DNA of 64,000 nucleotides from Desulfonatronum lacustre DSM 10312 (GCF_000519265.1 NZ_KI912608.1:2079313-2143312), one strand, 5' to 3'; shown: positions 49,966 through 60,081, counted from the first letter of the stretch. Numbers and translations: made by a program. The notes: generated by a model not told the origin, from the sequence alone.

Positions 49966-51558
49966 TCATGTCGGCGTGCATTCTTCCGGGGCCTGGGCGC
50001 GCATTTCGGCGATGATCGTATTCAATTCCACGGCCATGCCCGCCATCTGGGAAACGCTTTGGGCGGACTGGTTCATCACCTCGCTGGTTTCCGAGGCGAT
50101 CCGGTTGATCTCGTCCACCCCGCGATTGATTTCCTCGCTGGTGGCGGACTGCTGTTCCGCCGCCGTGGCGATGGAGCGGACCTGGTCCGCGGCCTGCTCC
50201 GCCAAGCCGAGGATCTCCTGAAGAGACCGCCCGGAGAGGTTAACCTGGGAGGTGGCGTGCTCGATGGCTCCCACGGCTTGATCCATGCTCGTGATGCTGT
50301 CCCGAGTGCCCTGCTGAATGGCTGAAATGGCGTCGCCCACTTCCTTGGTGGCGTTCATGGTCTTCTCGGCCAGCTTGCGGACCTCGTCGGCCACCACGGC
50401 GAACCCGCGCCCGGCGTCCCCGGCCCGAGCCGCCTCGATGGCCGCGTTCAAAGCCAGTAAATTGGTCTGATCCGCGATGTCCTCGATCACGTTCATGATC
50501 CGTCCGATCTGTTCGGCCTGCTGGCCGAGCTGGCCCAAACTGGACCGCACTTCCGAAGACTGTGACTGAACCTTGGTGATGGCCGCCACGGACTCGCCGA
50601 CAACCTTGGCCCCCTCCACGGCCTTGCCCCTGGCCTGATCCGACGCCTCGGCGGCACTGGAGGCGTTTCTGGCCACCTCCAAGACCGTGGCGTTCATTTC
50701 CTCCATGGCCGTTGCCGTTTCCGCGGTCCGGGAACGCTGCTCCTCCGCGCCGTGCCTGGCCTCATCCACCTGAGCGGCCAGGCCCGCGGCGGCCGCGGCC
50801 AACGACTTGGACACCCCGGTGGCCTTGCCGGCCGCGGAGGAAATGATATCGTTCCGTTCGCACAATTTGGCCTCGGAGGCTCGGATGTCGGACAAGTCCG
50901 TATAAATGCACAGAGCGCCCATCAGTTGGCCTTCGATATCGAACAACGGCGCGGCGTCGATGTGGATGTTCCGCTTACCGCCCTTGCGCCCGGTGAACTC
51001 CACCTCTTTGCTGATGGAACGATTCTCCTTCATGGCAATCCCCAACACCGTCTGCCGCTTTTCACCGTAAAAAAACATGGAGACGTCCTGCCCGTAGTAG
51101 TCCTCGGGCTTGCCTTCGTGCTCCAGCATCCTGATCAGTCCTTGATTACCGTAAATGAAGACTTCGTTGGTATCCGTGACCACGAAGGGCGTGACCATGC
51201 TGCGCATCACGCCCTTGGACAGGCTGAGTTCATGCTTGAGATGGGTCAGCATGTCTCGCAGGCCTTCCTGGCTTTGCCCAAGCAGCCCGGAATCCGAAAC
51301 CTGCTCGGGCAGTTGACGATAATTTCCCGCGACGATGGCCAAGGCGCATGTCCGATTGCTTCGCAGCACAGCGGTCAGCCCTGAAAGAAAACCCCACATC
51401 AACAGCCCGATCAACACGCATCCGGCGATCACCACGCCCAGGATCGTCCAGGTCGAAACCTGGGCCAGATGCAAGCCCACGGCAATCACTGGAATGGCCA
51501 ATACCGTCCCAAGCCCGGCCAGACGAAATCCTTCCACGGATCGGACAACATGCCGCAT
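49966..51558 (-). CDS. Methyl-accepting chemotaxis protein with PAS domain
   Basis: The 530-residue receptor has two hydrophobic helices (about 12-60: [40 protein letters not shown]) with almost no periplasmic loop, a cytoplasmic PAS domain (about 115-225, with [20 protein letters not shown]), and the signalling hairpin [20 protein letters not shown]. It probably senses an internal signal through PAS. ATG 51558 follows AAGGAG. No C-terminal NWETF-type pentapeptide for CheR is present. Confidence 0.93.
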   Translation of the reverse strand: MRHVVRSVEGFRLAGLGTVLAIPVIAVGLHLAQVSTWTILGVVIAGCVLIGLLMWGFLSGLTAVLRSNRTCALAIVAGNYRQLPEQVSDSGLLGQSQEGLRDMLTHLKHELSLSKGVMRSMVTPFVVTDTNEVFIYGNQGLIRMLEHEGKPEDYYGQDVSMFFYGEKRQTVLGIAMKENRSISKEVEFTGRKGGKRNIHIDAAPLFDIEGQLMGALCIYTDLSDIRASEAKLCERNDIISSAAGKATGVSKSLAAAAAGLAAQVDEARHGAEEQRSRTAETATAMEEMNATVLEVARNASSAAEASDQARGKAVEGAKVVGESVAAITKVQSQSSEVRSSLGQLGQQAEQIGRIMNVIEDIADQTNLLALNAAIEAARAGDAGRGFAVVADEVRKLAEKTMNATKEVGDAISAIQQGTRDSITSMDQAVGAIEHATSQVNLSGRSLQEILGLAEQAADQVRSIATAAEQQSATSEEINRGVDEINRIASETSEVMNQSAQSVSQMAGMAVELNTIIAEMRAQAPEECTPT

Positions 51559-51892
51559 GTTCAGCTCCTTATCTTCCAAGTGAAAAAATACGTCCCGATG
51601 TTTCGTCAAGGAACCTTGTCGGCTCCGAACCTTGAATCTCGCCGACGGAGTGTATCAGGTCGTCGAGCCTCTGAAAAACAGTTCCAAAGTAGTCGAACCA
51701 AAACCACACGTCTCCATCAAATGCAAGCCCGTGGGCGATTTTGAGCTTTCATTTCGATCTTTCTCGGCATCGTGCGTCTTCCCCCTTGAGTGTTCGCCCA
51801 CCCACTGGTATTGCCAACGACGACCACGGGGCGCGGCGGCGGCCCGGAGACACTCTTTCCGTCCGGACCGACGGAGCCACCCGAGGAAAAAC
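51559..51892. other. 334-base gap between the chemoreceptor gene and xseB
   Basis: This divergent gap holds the start signals of both flanking genes. AAGGAG lies at its left end for the receptor (minus) and GAGGA at 51883 for xseB (plus). A weak plus-strand pair TTGAGT and TATTGC with 17-base spacing lies near 51787-51815. I found no repeat, hairpin with T-run or small gene that I can support. Confidence 0.5.
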
Positions 51893-52174
51893 ATGCCACC
51901 GAAAAAAAAAGAACCGGGCTTTGACGACAGGCTGACCGAGCTGCAAGGCATCGTGGCGCGCCTGGAAAACGAGGATCTGCCGCTGGAAGCCGGGGTGGCC
52001 CTGTTTAAGGAAGGCGTCATACTGGCCAAGACCTGCCGCAAGCAGCTGGAATCGGCCAAAAATGAAGTAATGGTCCTTTCCCAGGGTCTGCTGGAGCCTT
52101 TTGACCAGGATTATCCCGCCGCCAGCCCGCAACCCGGTGAATCGGAGCACAACGATGAAGTCATATCTTTCTGA
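51893..52174 (+). CDS. xseB: Exodeoxyribonuclease VII small subunit
   Basis: The 93-residue protein has the family core FDDRLTELQGIVARLENEDL, PLEAGVALFKEGVILAKTC and RKQLESAKNEVMVL. XseB joins XseA to form the single-strand exonuclease. xseA is not in the window. The final 20 bases overlap ispA, and xseB-ispA-dxs is a common gene order. Confidence 0.94.
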   Translation: MPPKKKEPGFDDRLTELQGIVARLENEDLPLEAGVALFKEGVILAKTCRKQLESAKNEVMVLSQGLLEPFDQDYPAASPQPGESEHNDEVISF

Positions 52175-53054
52175 ACTGGGAAACGAGGTGGATCGCTATC
52201 TGACCGCGTGCCTCAAGCGCCCCGGCGTACCGGAGCCGCTCCTTCAGGCCATGGAATACAGCCTGCTGGCCGGAGGCAAGCGGCTGCGACCGGTCCTGTG
52301 TCTGGTCTGGGCGGAAATGGTCGGAGCACGCCGGGACCATGTCCTGCCTGCTGCAGCGGCCCTGGAATGCATCCATACCTATTCCCTGATCCACGACGAC
52401 CTGCCGGCCATGGACGATGACGATTTGCGCCGGGGCAAGCCTTCCAATCACAAGCGCTTCGGGGAAGCTCTGGCCATCCTGGCCGGAGACGCCTTGCTCA
52501 CCGAGGCTTTCGGCCTGCTCTTCTCCTGCGCCGTCCCGGCCGAGCGGATGCTCGCCGCCGGACGGGAACTGGCCCGGGCCGCCGGAGCCGCCGGGATGGT
52601 CGGAGGGCAGGTTCTGGACATGCAGTGGACCGGCGGCACGGCGACGGTGGAGGAACTGTCGCGCATGCAGGAACTCAAAACCGGAGCCATGATCCGCGCT
52701 TCCTGCGTCTGCGGAGCGCTCCTGGGCGGAGCCACTGAGGCGGATTTGGCACGGGCCGCGGACTATGGGACGCACATCGGCCGGGCCTTCCAGATCACGG
52801 ACGACATTCTGGACGTCATCGGCGATCAAACCGTCTTAGGCAAACCCGTGGGCAGCGACCAGGACCAGGGCAAGGTCACCTACCCCGCCCTGATCGGCCT
52901 GGAAGCCAGTCGAGACCTGGCCCGGTCGCATACGGACCAGGCCCTCGCCGCTCTGGCCGTGTCTTCGGACGCGCCGGACATGTCGGACCTCACGCGCCGC
53001 CACGCCTGGTTCCTGCGGGAACTGGCCGAGTACATCCTGACCCGGGCGACCTGA
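52155..53054 (+). CDS. ispA: Polyprenyl diphosphate synthase (farnesyl/geranylgeranyl)
   Basis: The 299-residue protein has GGKRLRPVLCL, the first Asp-rich motif DDLPAMDDDDLRRG (81-94), GGQVLDMQWTG and the second Asp-rich motif DDILDVIGD. It condenses IPP with allylic diphosphates. The size class of the product (C15 or C20) cannot be set from sequence here. It starts inside the end of xseB. Confidence 0.94.
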   Translation: MKSYLSELGNEVDRYLTACLKRPGVPEPLLQAMEYSLLAGGKRLRPVLCLVWAEMVGARRDHVLPAAAALECIHTYSLIHDDLPAMDDDDLRRGKPSNHKRFGEALAILAGDALLTEAFGLLFSCAVPAERMLAAGRELARAAGAAGMVGGQVLDMQWTGGTATVEELSRMQELKTGAMIRASCVCGALLGGATEADLARAADYGTHIGRAFQITDDILDVIGDQTVLGKPVGSDQDQGKVTYPALIGLEASRDLARSHTDQALAALAVSSDAPDMSDLTRRHAWFLRELAEYILTRAT

Positions 53055-53114
53055 ACCCGAGCGACCTGGCCAGGTGTCAGGGCAAATTTATTCTCGATCC
53101 TCACGCGCTATCAG

Positions 53115-53239
53115 GATCAATATCGAAATCGAAATCGAAATCGTGATCGAAATCGAACGCCATATCCAAGAAAAGCCGAAATCGGGGTGATGCTCAGTAT
53201 TTTCCGATTTCAATTTCGATCGCGATTTCGATTTTTTTG
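53115..53239. repeat. Inverted array of a 6-base TCG unit, copy 2
   Basis: Left arm (53115-53157): ATCGAA units with one GTGATCG interruption. Right arm (53201-53239): TTTCGA, TTTCAA and TCGCGA units, the inverse. The loop is about 43 bases. The array lies between the ispA stop and the dxs start. Here the unit is A/T-rich (ATCGAA), while copies 1 and 4 use ATCGGG. Confidence 0.85.
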
Positions 53240-53343
53240 ATGAGAACAGATGCCCTTGACCAACTATATTGCCATTTGCCGATTCGCTCTTGACCGGGTA
53301 TCCTTTTCAGCCACCATAGCCCAGCTTCACAAGTGACCCAACC

Positions 53344-55392
53344 ATGCCCAGCCATTCCAACGCCACGTTCATGCCCAGGGAGGCAGTTCCATTGCAACAG
53401 CCCGTCGATGAAACCAGCGCCGGCCCGCGCGACGCGACTCCGCAAGCGTCGGCCCATGCCCGCAACCGAATCGAAATTCCTGACGGGCATGCCCTGTTTT
53501 CCGCCATCAATCATCCCAAGGACATTAACGAACTGAACATCGCCCAGTTGGAAGCCGTGGCCCGGGAGGTCCGCCGGGCGATCATCTCCACGGTTTCGGC
53601 CAACGGCGGGCATCTGGCTCCGTCCCTGGGCGTGACCGACCTGACCCTGGCCCTGCTCAAGGTGTTCAACCCGGAACATGATCGGCTGGTCTGGGATGTG
53701 GGCCATCAAGCCTATGCCTACAAAATCTTGACCGGTCGCCGGGAAAATTTCCATACCCTGCGCACCCTGGGCGGGATCAGCGGTTTTCCGCGCATGGCCG
53801 AAAGCCCCTTCGACCATTTCGGCGTGGGGCACTCCAGCACCTCCATCTCCGCGGCTCTGGGAATGGCCATCGCCCGCGATCTGGCCGACGAGGACCATAC
53901 CGTGGCCGCCATCATCGGCGACGGCTCCATGACCGCCGGCTTGGCTTATGAGGGCCTGAACCAGGCCGGAGACCTGGGGGTGAACCTGACCGTGGTGCTC
54001 AACGACAACGAGATGTCCATCTCCCGCAACGTCGGAGCCTTGTCCTCCTTCCTCAGCCGCAAGCTCTCCAAGCGCTGGGTGCAGCGCTTCAAGCAGCAGA
54101 TGGAAACCTGGATGCGCCAGGTTCCACGATTCGGGGACGACCTGGCCAACTACGCCCGGCTCAGTGAATCCTCTTTCAAAGGATTCTTCACCCCGGGAAT
54201 GATCTTCGAGGCCTTCAAGTTCAACTACATCGGCCCGATCAACGGACACAGCATGCCGGACATGGTGGACATTTTCCAGCAAGTCAAGGACCTGGAAGGC
54301 CCGGTCCTGGTCCACGTGTTGACTACCAAGGGCAAGGGCTACGCCCCGGCGGAAAACAACCCCACCTATTTCCACGGCGTGGGCTGCTTTGTTCCGGAAA
54401 CCGGCGAAGCCAAGAAGATTTCCGCCTGCCTGCCGCCCTACACGGAAATCTTCGGACGAACCCTGGTGGACCTGGCCGCGAAAAACGACAAGATCGTGGC
54501 CATCACCGCGGCCATGCCCGAAGGCACCGGGCTGAACTATTTCGCGGACGCCTATCCGGACCGTTTCTTCGACGTGGGCATCTGCGAGCAGCACGCCGTG
54601 ACCATGGCCGCCGGACTGGCCTCCCAGGGCTACAGGCCGGTGGTGGCGGTCTACTCCACTTTTCTCCAACGCTCCTACGACCAGGTGGTCCACGACGTCT
54701 GCCTTCAGAACCTGCCGGTAACCCTTTGCCTGGACCGGGCCGGACTGGTGGGCGAGGACGGAGCGACCCACCACGGCACCTTCGATATTTCCTTTCTGCG
54801 CCACATCCCCAACCTGCTGTTCATGGCCCCCAAGGACGAGGCGGAACTGCAACGCATGCTGGTCACGGCCCTGAATCACCCCGGCCCGGCCGCCATTCGC
54901 TACCCTCGCGGCGTGGGCGTGGGCGCACCGTCTCAGGACGACCCCTCACCGCTGTCCCCGGGCCAGGGCGAAACCCTGCGCGACGGAGGAGAGGCGGTGG
55001 TCGTGGCCCTGGGCAGCCGGGTGCATCCCGCACTGGAAGCCGCCGGGGAATTGGCCAAAGAAACGGGTCGCGAGGTCGCCGTGTTCAACGCCCGGTTCAT
55101 CAAGCCGCTGCCCAAAGCCCAATTGCTGGAACTGGCTCGAACTCACTCCCGGATGCTGATCGTGGAGGAAAACGTGGTGGCCGGCGGCTTCGGGTCCGCG
55201 GTGCTGGAACTGTTCGCGGCCCAAGGCATGCTCCGCGGCCAGCGCATTCGCTTGCTGGGCATCCCGGACGTCTTCGTGGAGCACGGTCCGCAGCGAATGC
55301 TGCGCAAGCAACTCGGCCTGGACAAAACCGGGATCAAGGATGCGCTGGGCGAGCTCTTTGCCGCGGCACCTCTGAGTCAAAAGGATAGCTGA
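53344..55392 (+). CDS. dxs: 1-deoxy-D-xylulose-5-phosphate synthase
   Basis: The 682-residue thiamine-diphosphate enzyme condenses pyruvate with glyceraldehyde 3-phosphate in the first MEP step. GHLAPSLGVTDLTLALLKVF, the cofactor motif GDGSMTAGLAYEGLN, and FDVGICEQHAVTMAAGLASQ are present. The first 48 or so residues form an extension not needed for the fold; ATG 53371 could also start the protein. No strong ribosome-binding site is seen. Confidence 0.96.
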   Translation: MPSHSNATFMPREAVPLQQPVDETSAGPRDATPQASAHARNRIEIPDGHALFSAINHPKDINELNIAQLEAVAREVRRAIISTVSANGGHLAPSLGVTDLTLALLKVFNPEHDRLVWDVGHQAYAYKILTGRRENFHTLRTLGGISGFPRMAESPFDHFGVGHSSTSISAALGMAIARDLADEDHTVAAIIGDGSMTAGLAYEGLNQAGDLGVNLTVVLNDNEMSISRNVGALSSFLSRKLSKRWVQRFKQQMETWMRQVPRFGDDLANYARLSESSFKGFFTPGMIFEAFKFNYIGPINGHSMPDMVDIFQQVKDLEGPVLVHVLTTKGKGYAPAENNPTYFHGVGCFVPETGEAKKISACLPPYTEIFGRTLVDLAAKNDKIVAITAAMPEGTGLNYFADAYPDRFFDVGICEQHAVTMAAGLASQGYRPVVAVYSTFLQRSYDQVVHDVCLQNLPVTLCLDRAGLVGEDGATHHGTFDISFLRHIPNLLFMAPKDEAELQRMLVTALNHPGPAAIRYPRGVGVGAPSQDDPSPLSPGQGETLRDGGEAVVVALGSRVHPALEAAGELAKETGREVAVFNARFIKPLPKAQLLELARTHSRMLIVEENVVAGGFGSAVLELFAAQGMLRGQRIRLLGIPDVFVEHGPQRMLRKQLGLDKTGIKDALGELFAAAPLSQKDS

Positions 55393-55405
55393 CTCGACGG
55401 GGCGC

Positions 55406-55606
55406 ATGTCCAAATTCCTGATCCTGATCACCGTCTTTCTCATCGTCACCGGCTTGTTCCGGCCGCTCCTCCGAAAACTCCGCCTGGGCAGACTTCCCGG
55501 CGATTTTCTGATTCAGCGAGGCAATTTTCGGCTCTACCTGCCCGTGACCAGTTCCATCCTGGTCGGCCTGGGCCTGACCGTTCTGATTTGGCTGTTTCGT
55601 CACTGA
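55406..55606 (+). CDS. DUF2905 family small membrane protein
   Basis: The 66-residue protein has two hydrophobic helices (KFLILITVFLIVTGLF and PVTSSILVGLGLTVLIWLF) around the conserved loop LRLGRLPGDFLIQRGNFRLY, which defines DUF2905. Function unknown. It follows dxs after 13 bases. Confidence 0.9.
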   Translation: MSKFLILITVFLIVTGLFRPLLRKLRLGRLPGDFLIQRGNFRLYLPVTSSILVGLGLTVLIWLFRH

Positions 55607-55661
55607 CCGATCCCCGGCCCCACGCCGCGTCCCCGCCCCAATTCCTAACAGGAGCACTCCG

Positions 55662-57248
55662 ATGACCAAGCAAGACCTTCGGGATCTGTTCGTCCAGACC
55701 TCCGTTCAGCCGGATTCCCGGTCAACCGTCGCCATGCCCGACCCCAGCCCCGGCACCGGTCGCCACCTGCCCCCATGCATCATCGTCGTGTTCGGGGCAT
55801 CCGGCGACCTGGCCATGCGCAAGCTTTTTCCCGCCTTATACCACCTCCACGGCGGAGGCCACCTGCCGGACCATTTCGCCATTGTCGGATGCAGCCGGAC
55901 CGAATTCGACGATCCCGGATTTCGCGACCAAGTCCGAAAATCCCTGCCATCTCCGGACAATGGCGACCAGGAGCGCCGCGACGCCTTTTTGCGATCCATC
56001 TGCTACCAGCAACTGCAATACGACAATCCGGACGACTACATGGCCCTGAGTCGCCGTCTCGAATCAGTGAGTAGCCTTTTCGGTACCCAGGGCAACACGC
56101 TGTTCTACCTGGCCGTTCCTCCGCAACTCTACCCAGAGATATCCACCCGGCTCGGTGAGAGCGGCTTGGCCCAGGAAAAAGACAGGACCCATGAATGGTC
56201 CAGGGTGGTCCTGGAAAAGCCCTTTGGCCACGACCTGGAATCGGCCAAAACGCTCAACGACGTGCTGCACCGACATTTCGATGAACACCAGATATTTCGC
56301 ATCGATCACTACCTGGCCAAGGAAACCGTGCAGAACGTGCTCATGTTCCGGTTTGCCAACACCATTTTCGAGCCGCTCTGGAACCGCAACTACATCGAAT
56401 ACGTGGGCATCACCGCGGCGGAAACCCTGGGCGTGGAGAAACGGGCCGGGTACTACGAGCAGGCCGGGGTGCTCCGGGACATGTTCCAGAACCACATGAT
56501 GCAACTGCTTTCCCTGGTGGCCATGGAACCGCCGGCCCGTTTCCAGGACGAGCCGGTCCGCGACGACAAGACCAAGGTCTTTCGCTCGTTGCGGCCTTTT
56601 GAACTCCAGGGCAAATTCAGCGACCTGGTCCTGGGCCAGTACGCCGCGGGTCGAATCGACGACAAAGACGTACCCGGGTACCGGGACGAGGAGAACGTCG
56701 CCCCGGACTCCCTCACCCCCACCTACGCCTTGCTGCGCTCCTATATCGACAACTGGCGCTGGCAGGGCGTGCCGTTCTACATCTGCTCCGGCAAGCGCCT
56801 GGCCAAAAAATTGAGCCGGATCATCATCCAGTTCAAGGACGTCCCCCACGCCATGTTCCGGCACATTCTCGGCGAGCAAATTTCCTCCAATCGTCTGATC
56901 CTGGGCATCCAGCCGGACGAAGTGATCAACCTCACCTTCCAGGCCAAGATTCCAGGAATGAACAACATCCTGCGTACCGTGACCATGAATTTTGACTACA
57001 ACCAGGAGGGTAAGACCGTCATCAAGGACGCCTATGAAAAGGTGCTCATGGACTGCCTGCTGGGCGACCAGATGCTGTTCTGGCGTCAGGACGCGGTCCG
57101 GCTCTGCTGGGCCTACCTCACCCCGATCCTGGAACTGTGCGAGTCCTGCGGAGACCGGGCCAAACACCTCAACTTCTACCCGGCCGGCGGATGGGGACCG
57201 GAAGAGGTCGCCACGCTGTATCCTGATTATCTCAAAGACCACGCCTGA
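55662..57248 (+). CDS. zwf: Glucose-6-phosphate 1-dehydrogenase
   Basis: The 528-residue enzyme oxidises glucose 6-phosphate to the lactone with NAD(P)+. The nucleotide motif is FGASGDLAMRKLFPALYHL and the active-site region is RIDHYLAKETVQNVLMFRFA, where many enzymes have RIDHYLGKE. QNHMMQLLSLVAMEPPA is present too. An N-terminal extension of about 40 residues precedes the fold. AGGAG precedes ATG 55662. No pgl or gnd gene is near. Confidence 0.95.
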   Translation: MTKQDLRDLFVQTSVQPDSRSTVAMPDPSPGTGRHLPPCIIVVFGASGDLAMRKLFPALYHLHGGGHLPDHFAIVGCSRTEFDDPGFRDQVRKSLPSPDNGDQERRDAFLRSICYQQLQYDNPDDYMALSRRLESVSSLFGTQGNTLFYLAVPPQLYPEISTRLGESGLAQEKDRTHEWSRVVLEKPFGHDLESAKTLNDVLHRHFDEHQIFRIDHYLAKETVQNVLMFRFANTIFEPLWNRNYIEYVGITAAETLGVEKRAGYYEQAGVLRDMFQNHMMQLLSLVAMEPPARFQDEPVRDDKTKVFRSLRPFELQGKFSDLVLGQYAAGRIDDKDVPGYRDEENVAPDSLTPTYALLRSYIDNWRWQGVPFYICSGKRLAKKLSRIIIQFKDVPHAMFRHILGEQISSNRLILGIQPDEVINLTFQAKIPGMNNILRTVTMNFDYNQEGKTVIKDAYEKVLMDCLLGDQMLFWRQDAVRLCWAYLTPILELCESCGDRAKHLNFYPAGGWGPEEVATLYPDYLKDHA

Positions 57249-57249
57249 C

Positions 57250-57339
57250 ATATCGAAATCGAAAAAAGCAACTGTCGCCACCATGCATTGGATCCAGCCC
57301 GCTCAAGACCGATTTCGATCACGATTTCGATTTCGATCG
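57250..57339. repeat. Inverted array of a 6-base TCG unit, copy 3
   Basis: Left arm (57250-57267) holds two and a half ATCGAA units; right arm (57310-57339) holds the inverse TTTCGA units with one TCACGA. The loop is about 42 bases. It starts two bases after the zwf stop. Confidence 0.82.
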
Positions 57340-57469
57340 CCATGAGGTACCGAGCCGGTCCGGATCCATGGGGCAATCCTGCCCTGGGCCGCGACGACGG
57401 AGCGGTCTTTGACAATCCACCCGGATGCCCCTAAGCCGCATCTGCATCGCAACCATTTGGGAGTCATCC

Positions 57470-58483
57470 ATGAAAACTGCATTGATCGGATTTGCCGGGG
57501 CGGGCAAGAGCGAACTGTTCGCGGCCCTGGCCGGAGCGGCGGCCGTGCCCTCCGGGCGGGCCATGGTCAAGGTTCCTGAACCGCGCCTGAGGCCCCTGAC
57601 CGAACTGTATAAACCACCCAAGATCACGTTTACGGAAATCGAACTGCTGGACCTACCCGGCGCGGCCGGGGCCAAGGGCGGGGGCCTGGGGGACCGGGTG
57701 CTCAACGAAGTCCGACCCTACGACTGCCTGCTCGCGGTCCTGGACGGCTTCTCCGGCGCGGCCGAGCCCCTGGACCAGCTTCAGGCCATGGAGGCGGACT
57801 TTCTGATCGCCGACTTGGCCGTCGTCGAAAAACGCCTGGAACGCATCGCCCAGGACAAGAAAAAGACCAAGCTTCTTCACGATCCGGAAGAGGAAGCGGC
57901 TCTGCTACAGGCCAAGGAACACCTGGACCGGGAGCGCCCCTTGCGGGAGAACGAGGCTCTGCTGGCCCTGCCCAAACTGCGCGGCTTCCGCTTCCTGTCG
58001 GCCAAGCCCGTGCTCTGGGCCTGGAACGTGGGTGAAGACAGGCTGGCCGACGTCACGGTCCCGGAAGCCGGTCCCGGAATGGTGCATATCGCCGTTTCCG
58101 CCCGCCTGGAAAGAGAGTTGGCCGAGTTGCAGGACGATGAGGAACGCCAGGCTTTCATGCAGGACCTGGGCATGAATCGCTCGGCCCTGGATCTGGTGGT
58201 CGGGGGAGTATACAACTTGCTCGGCTTGATCACCTTTCTTACTGCCGGAGAGAAGGAAGTCCGGGCCTGGCCCTTGCGGGCCGGCCAGCCGGCCCAGGAA
58301 GCCGCGGGCGTGATCCATTCGGACATCCAACGCGGCTTCATCCGGGCCGAAGTGCTGGGCTGGGAGGATTTCCTGGCCTGCAAGACCTTCAAAACCGCCA
58401 AGGAACGCGGCCTGCTGCGCCTGGAGGGCAAGGAATACGTCGTTCGGGACGGGGACATCATCGAGTTCCGGTTCAACGTCTAA
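57470..58483 (+). CDS. YchF-like (Obg family) protein with DUF933/TGS domain
   Basis: The 337-residue protein follows YchF: G1 at 7-14 (GFAGAGKS), switch region ITFTEIELLDLPGAAG, a helical middle insert, KPVLWAWNVGEDRL in place of G4, and the C-terminal DUF933/TGS part (GVIHSDIQRGFIRAEVLGWE, YVVRDGDIIEFRFNV). Canonical YchF has GLPNVGKST and is about 25 residues longer. This looks like a divergent paralogue whose nucleotide preference may differ. ATG 57470 follows GGGAG. Confidence 0.85.
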   Translation: MKTALIGFAGAGKSELFAALAGAAAVPSGRAMVKVPEPRLRPLTELYKPPKITFTEIELLDLPGAAGAKGGGLGDRVLNEVRPYDCLLAVLDGFSGAAEPLDQLQAMEADFLIADLAVVEKRLERIAQDKKKTKLLHDPEEEAALLQAKEHLDRERPLRENEALLALPKLRGFRFLSAKPVLWAWNVGEDRLADVTVPEAGPGMVHIAVSARLERELAELQDDEERQAFMQDLGMNRSALDLVVGGVYNLLGLITFLTAGEKEVRAWPLRAGQPAQEAAGVIHSDIQRGFIRAEVLGWEDFLACKTFKTAKERGLLRLEGKEYVVRDGDIIEFRFNV

Positions 58484-58529
58484 TACCAATTCCACTTCGT
58501 CAATGCGTTTTTCGCTTGAGAAAATGCAG

Positions 58530-58628
58530 TTATCGGGGTCGGCGTCGGGATCGGTATCGGGATCGATACTGTTTGTTCGCCAACAATCCTCATTCGACTC
58601 CGATACCGATTCCGATACCGACCCCGAA
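58530..58628. repeat. Inverted array of a 6-base TCG unit, copy 4
   Basis: Left arm (58530-58568): ATCGGG, GTCGGC, GTCGGG and ATCGGT units. Right arm (58594-58628): inverse units with TCCGAT, ACCGAT, TCCGAT and CCCGA. The loop is 25 bases. It lies between the YchF-like stop and the TrmJ-like start. Confidence 0.85.
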
Positions 58629-58675
58629 TGAGAAGCTTTGAATTAGAAATGGACTAAGCCGATTGCCGGGATCAA

Positions 58676-59473
58676 ATGCACCAGGAATCGCCTTCCATGC
58701 CTCTCGACCACGATCCCGCGGCGGCCCTGCTCCGTCAGCGCCTGGCCGTGGTCCTGTTTCGCCCCAAGTTCGCTGAAAACGTGGGCTCCACGGCCAGGGC
58801 CTGCCTGAACATGGGCTGTGAGCGGATTCTGTTGGCGGCGCCTCGGGACTACGCCCAGGAGCGGGCCAGGCCGCTGGCCACGGTCCACGCCGAGCCGCTC
58901 CTGGATCAGGCCCGGATCTTCGCGGACCTCCCCTCGGCACTGGCCCCGTTCACCCAGGTCTACGGCACCACGGCCCGCCTGGGCGGTCGGCGCGCGACCC
59001 TGCTCTCCCCGGCCCAGGCCGCCCGCCAAATCGTCGGACAAATTTTGGAAGGCCATGACGTGGCCCTGCTCTTCGGACCGGAAGACCGCGGGCTGACCAA
59101 CGCCGAGATCGACCGCTGCTCCCACCTGATCTCCATTCCCACGGCCACGGCCACCGTCTCCTTGAACCTGGCCCAGGCCGTTTTGCTGATCCTCTACGAA
59201 TGCCTGCAAGCCGCCCGAGGCGCACCGTCACCGATCCCCAAGCCCCTCCAAGCCGACTTCGTCGACCACGCCGAGCAGGAAGCATTATTCGCGGCCCTGC
59301 GACATCTCCTGACGGCGATCGACTTCCTCCCCAAGACGAACCCGAATTATGGGATGCTCAGGCTGCGCCGGCTCTGGCATCGTCTGGGAATGCGACGGAG
59401 CGAGTATGCCTTGCTGATGGGAATCTGCCGTCAGATGCAGTGGGCCTTGGGAAACAAAAAGAAAGAAGGGTGA
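58676..59473 (+). CDS. TrmJ-like RNA 2'-O-methyltransferase (SPOUT)
   Basis: The 265-residue protein has the SPOUT core: PKFAENVGSTARACLNMGCE (motif 1), VALLFGPEDRGLTNAEIDRC (motif 2) and TVSLNLAQAVLLILYEC (motif 3). TrmJ methylates position 32 of tRNAs. The C-terminal helical part (LLTAIDFLPKTNPNYGMLRL) also fits TrmJ. ATG 58676 has GGGAT upstream; ATG 58697 is a possible alternative. Confidence 0.9.
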   Translation: MHQESPSMPLDHDPAAALLRQRLAVVLFRPKFAENVGSTARACLNMGCERILLAAPRDYAQERARPLATVHAEPLLDQARIFADLPSALAPFTQVYGTTARLGGRRATLLSPAQAARQIVGQILEGHDVALLFGPEDRGLTNAEIDRCSHLISIPTATATVSLNLAQAVLLILYECLQAARGAPSPIPKPLQADFVDHAEQEALFAALRHLLTAIDFLPKTNPNYGMLRLRRLWHRLGMRRSEYALLMGICRQMQWALGNKKKEG

Positions 59474-59526
59474 AGACGGAGGGAGAGAGAAGAGAGAACT
59501 CGTGGAGCAAAAAGGACGTGACGACT

Positions 59527-60081
59527 TCAGAGAACCCGGCGTACGGCAATCAAACGTTGTTGCCAGTAGCTGGCGAACAGGCTTTCCTCCCGAACCCGTT
59601 GGCCCGGTCTAGGACTGTGGACGAAGGTGCCTCGTCCCGTGGCGATGCCCACGTGGTACGATCCCCGCATGCCAATGCGAAAAAAAACCAAATCTCCAGC
59701 CTGAAGCTGTCTCAAGGGAACCGAAACACCGGACCGCGCCTGCTCCCGCGCCGTGCGAGGCAATTCCACGCCATGCTTGCCAAAGATCCAGACCACGAGC
59801 CCGGAACAGTCAAACCCGCTGGTGGGGGACGTTCCTCCTCGGACATAGGGCCGCCCGTTCTTGCTCAAGGCGGTCTGGACCACGGACTCGGCCACGCTGC
59901 CGGGAATAGCGGGGCGGGGCGGCGGATGTCTGGCCCCGCAACCAGCCAGGGTGGCCAGGAAGGCAAGCGGCAAAAGCAGGACCGCGAGCCTTTGAAGACT
60001 CGTCCTGATATTCAGGCGGACCAGGAGAGTGAAAGCTCCCGACGCCGCGAAAGCGTTCTTGGAAATGGCGGAATTCCTCAT
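59527..60081 (-). CDS. NlpC/P60 family peptidoglycan hydrolase, lipoprotein
   Basis: The 184-residue protein has a signal peptide with lipobox LAGC (C48) and an NlpC/P60 domain with C92 (SGFDCSGLVVW), H143 (SYHVGIATG) and H155, the catalytic triad. It should cut cell-wall peptide cross-links from the membrane. The long N-terminus (47 residues before the lipobox) suggests that translation may begin later. It converges with the TrmJ-like gene. Confidence 0.92.
   Translation of the reverse strand: MRNSAISKNAFAASGAFTLLVRLNIRTSLQRLAVLLLPLAFLATLAGCGARHPPPRPAIPGSVAESVVQTALSKNGRPYVRGGTSPTSGFDCSGLVVWIFGKHGVELPRTAREQARSGVSVPLRQLQAGDLVFFRIGMRGSYHVGIATGRGTFVHSPRPGQRVREESLFASYWQQRLIAVRRVL

Noticed and set aside
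52101-52154. Upstream ATG that would lengthen ispA by 18 residues
   Set aside because: It lies inside xseB, the extra residues do not fit the family, and ATG 52155 begins the conserved domain.
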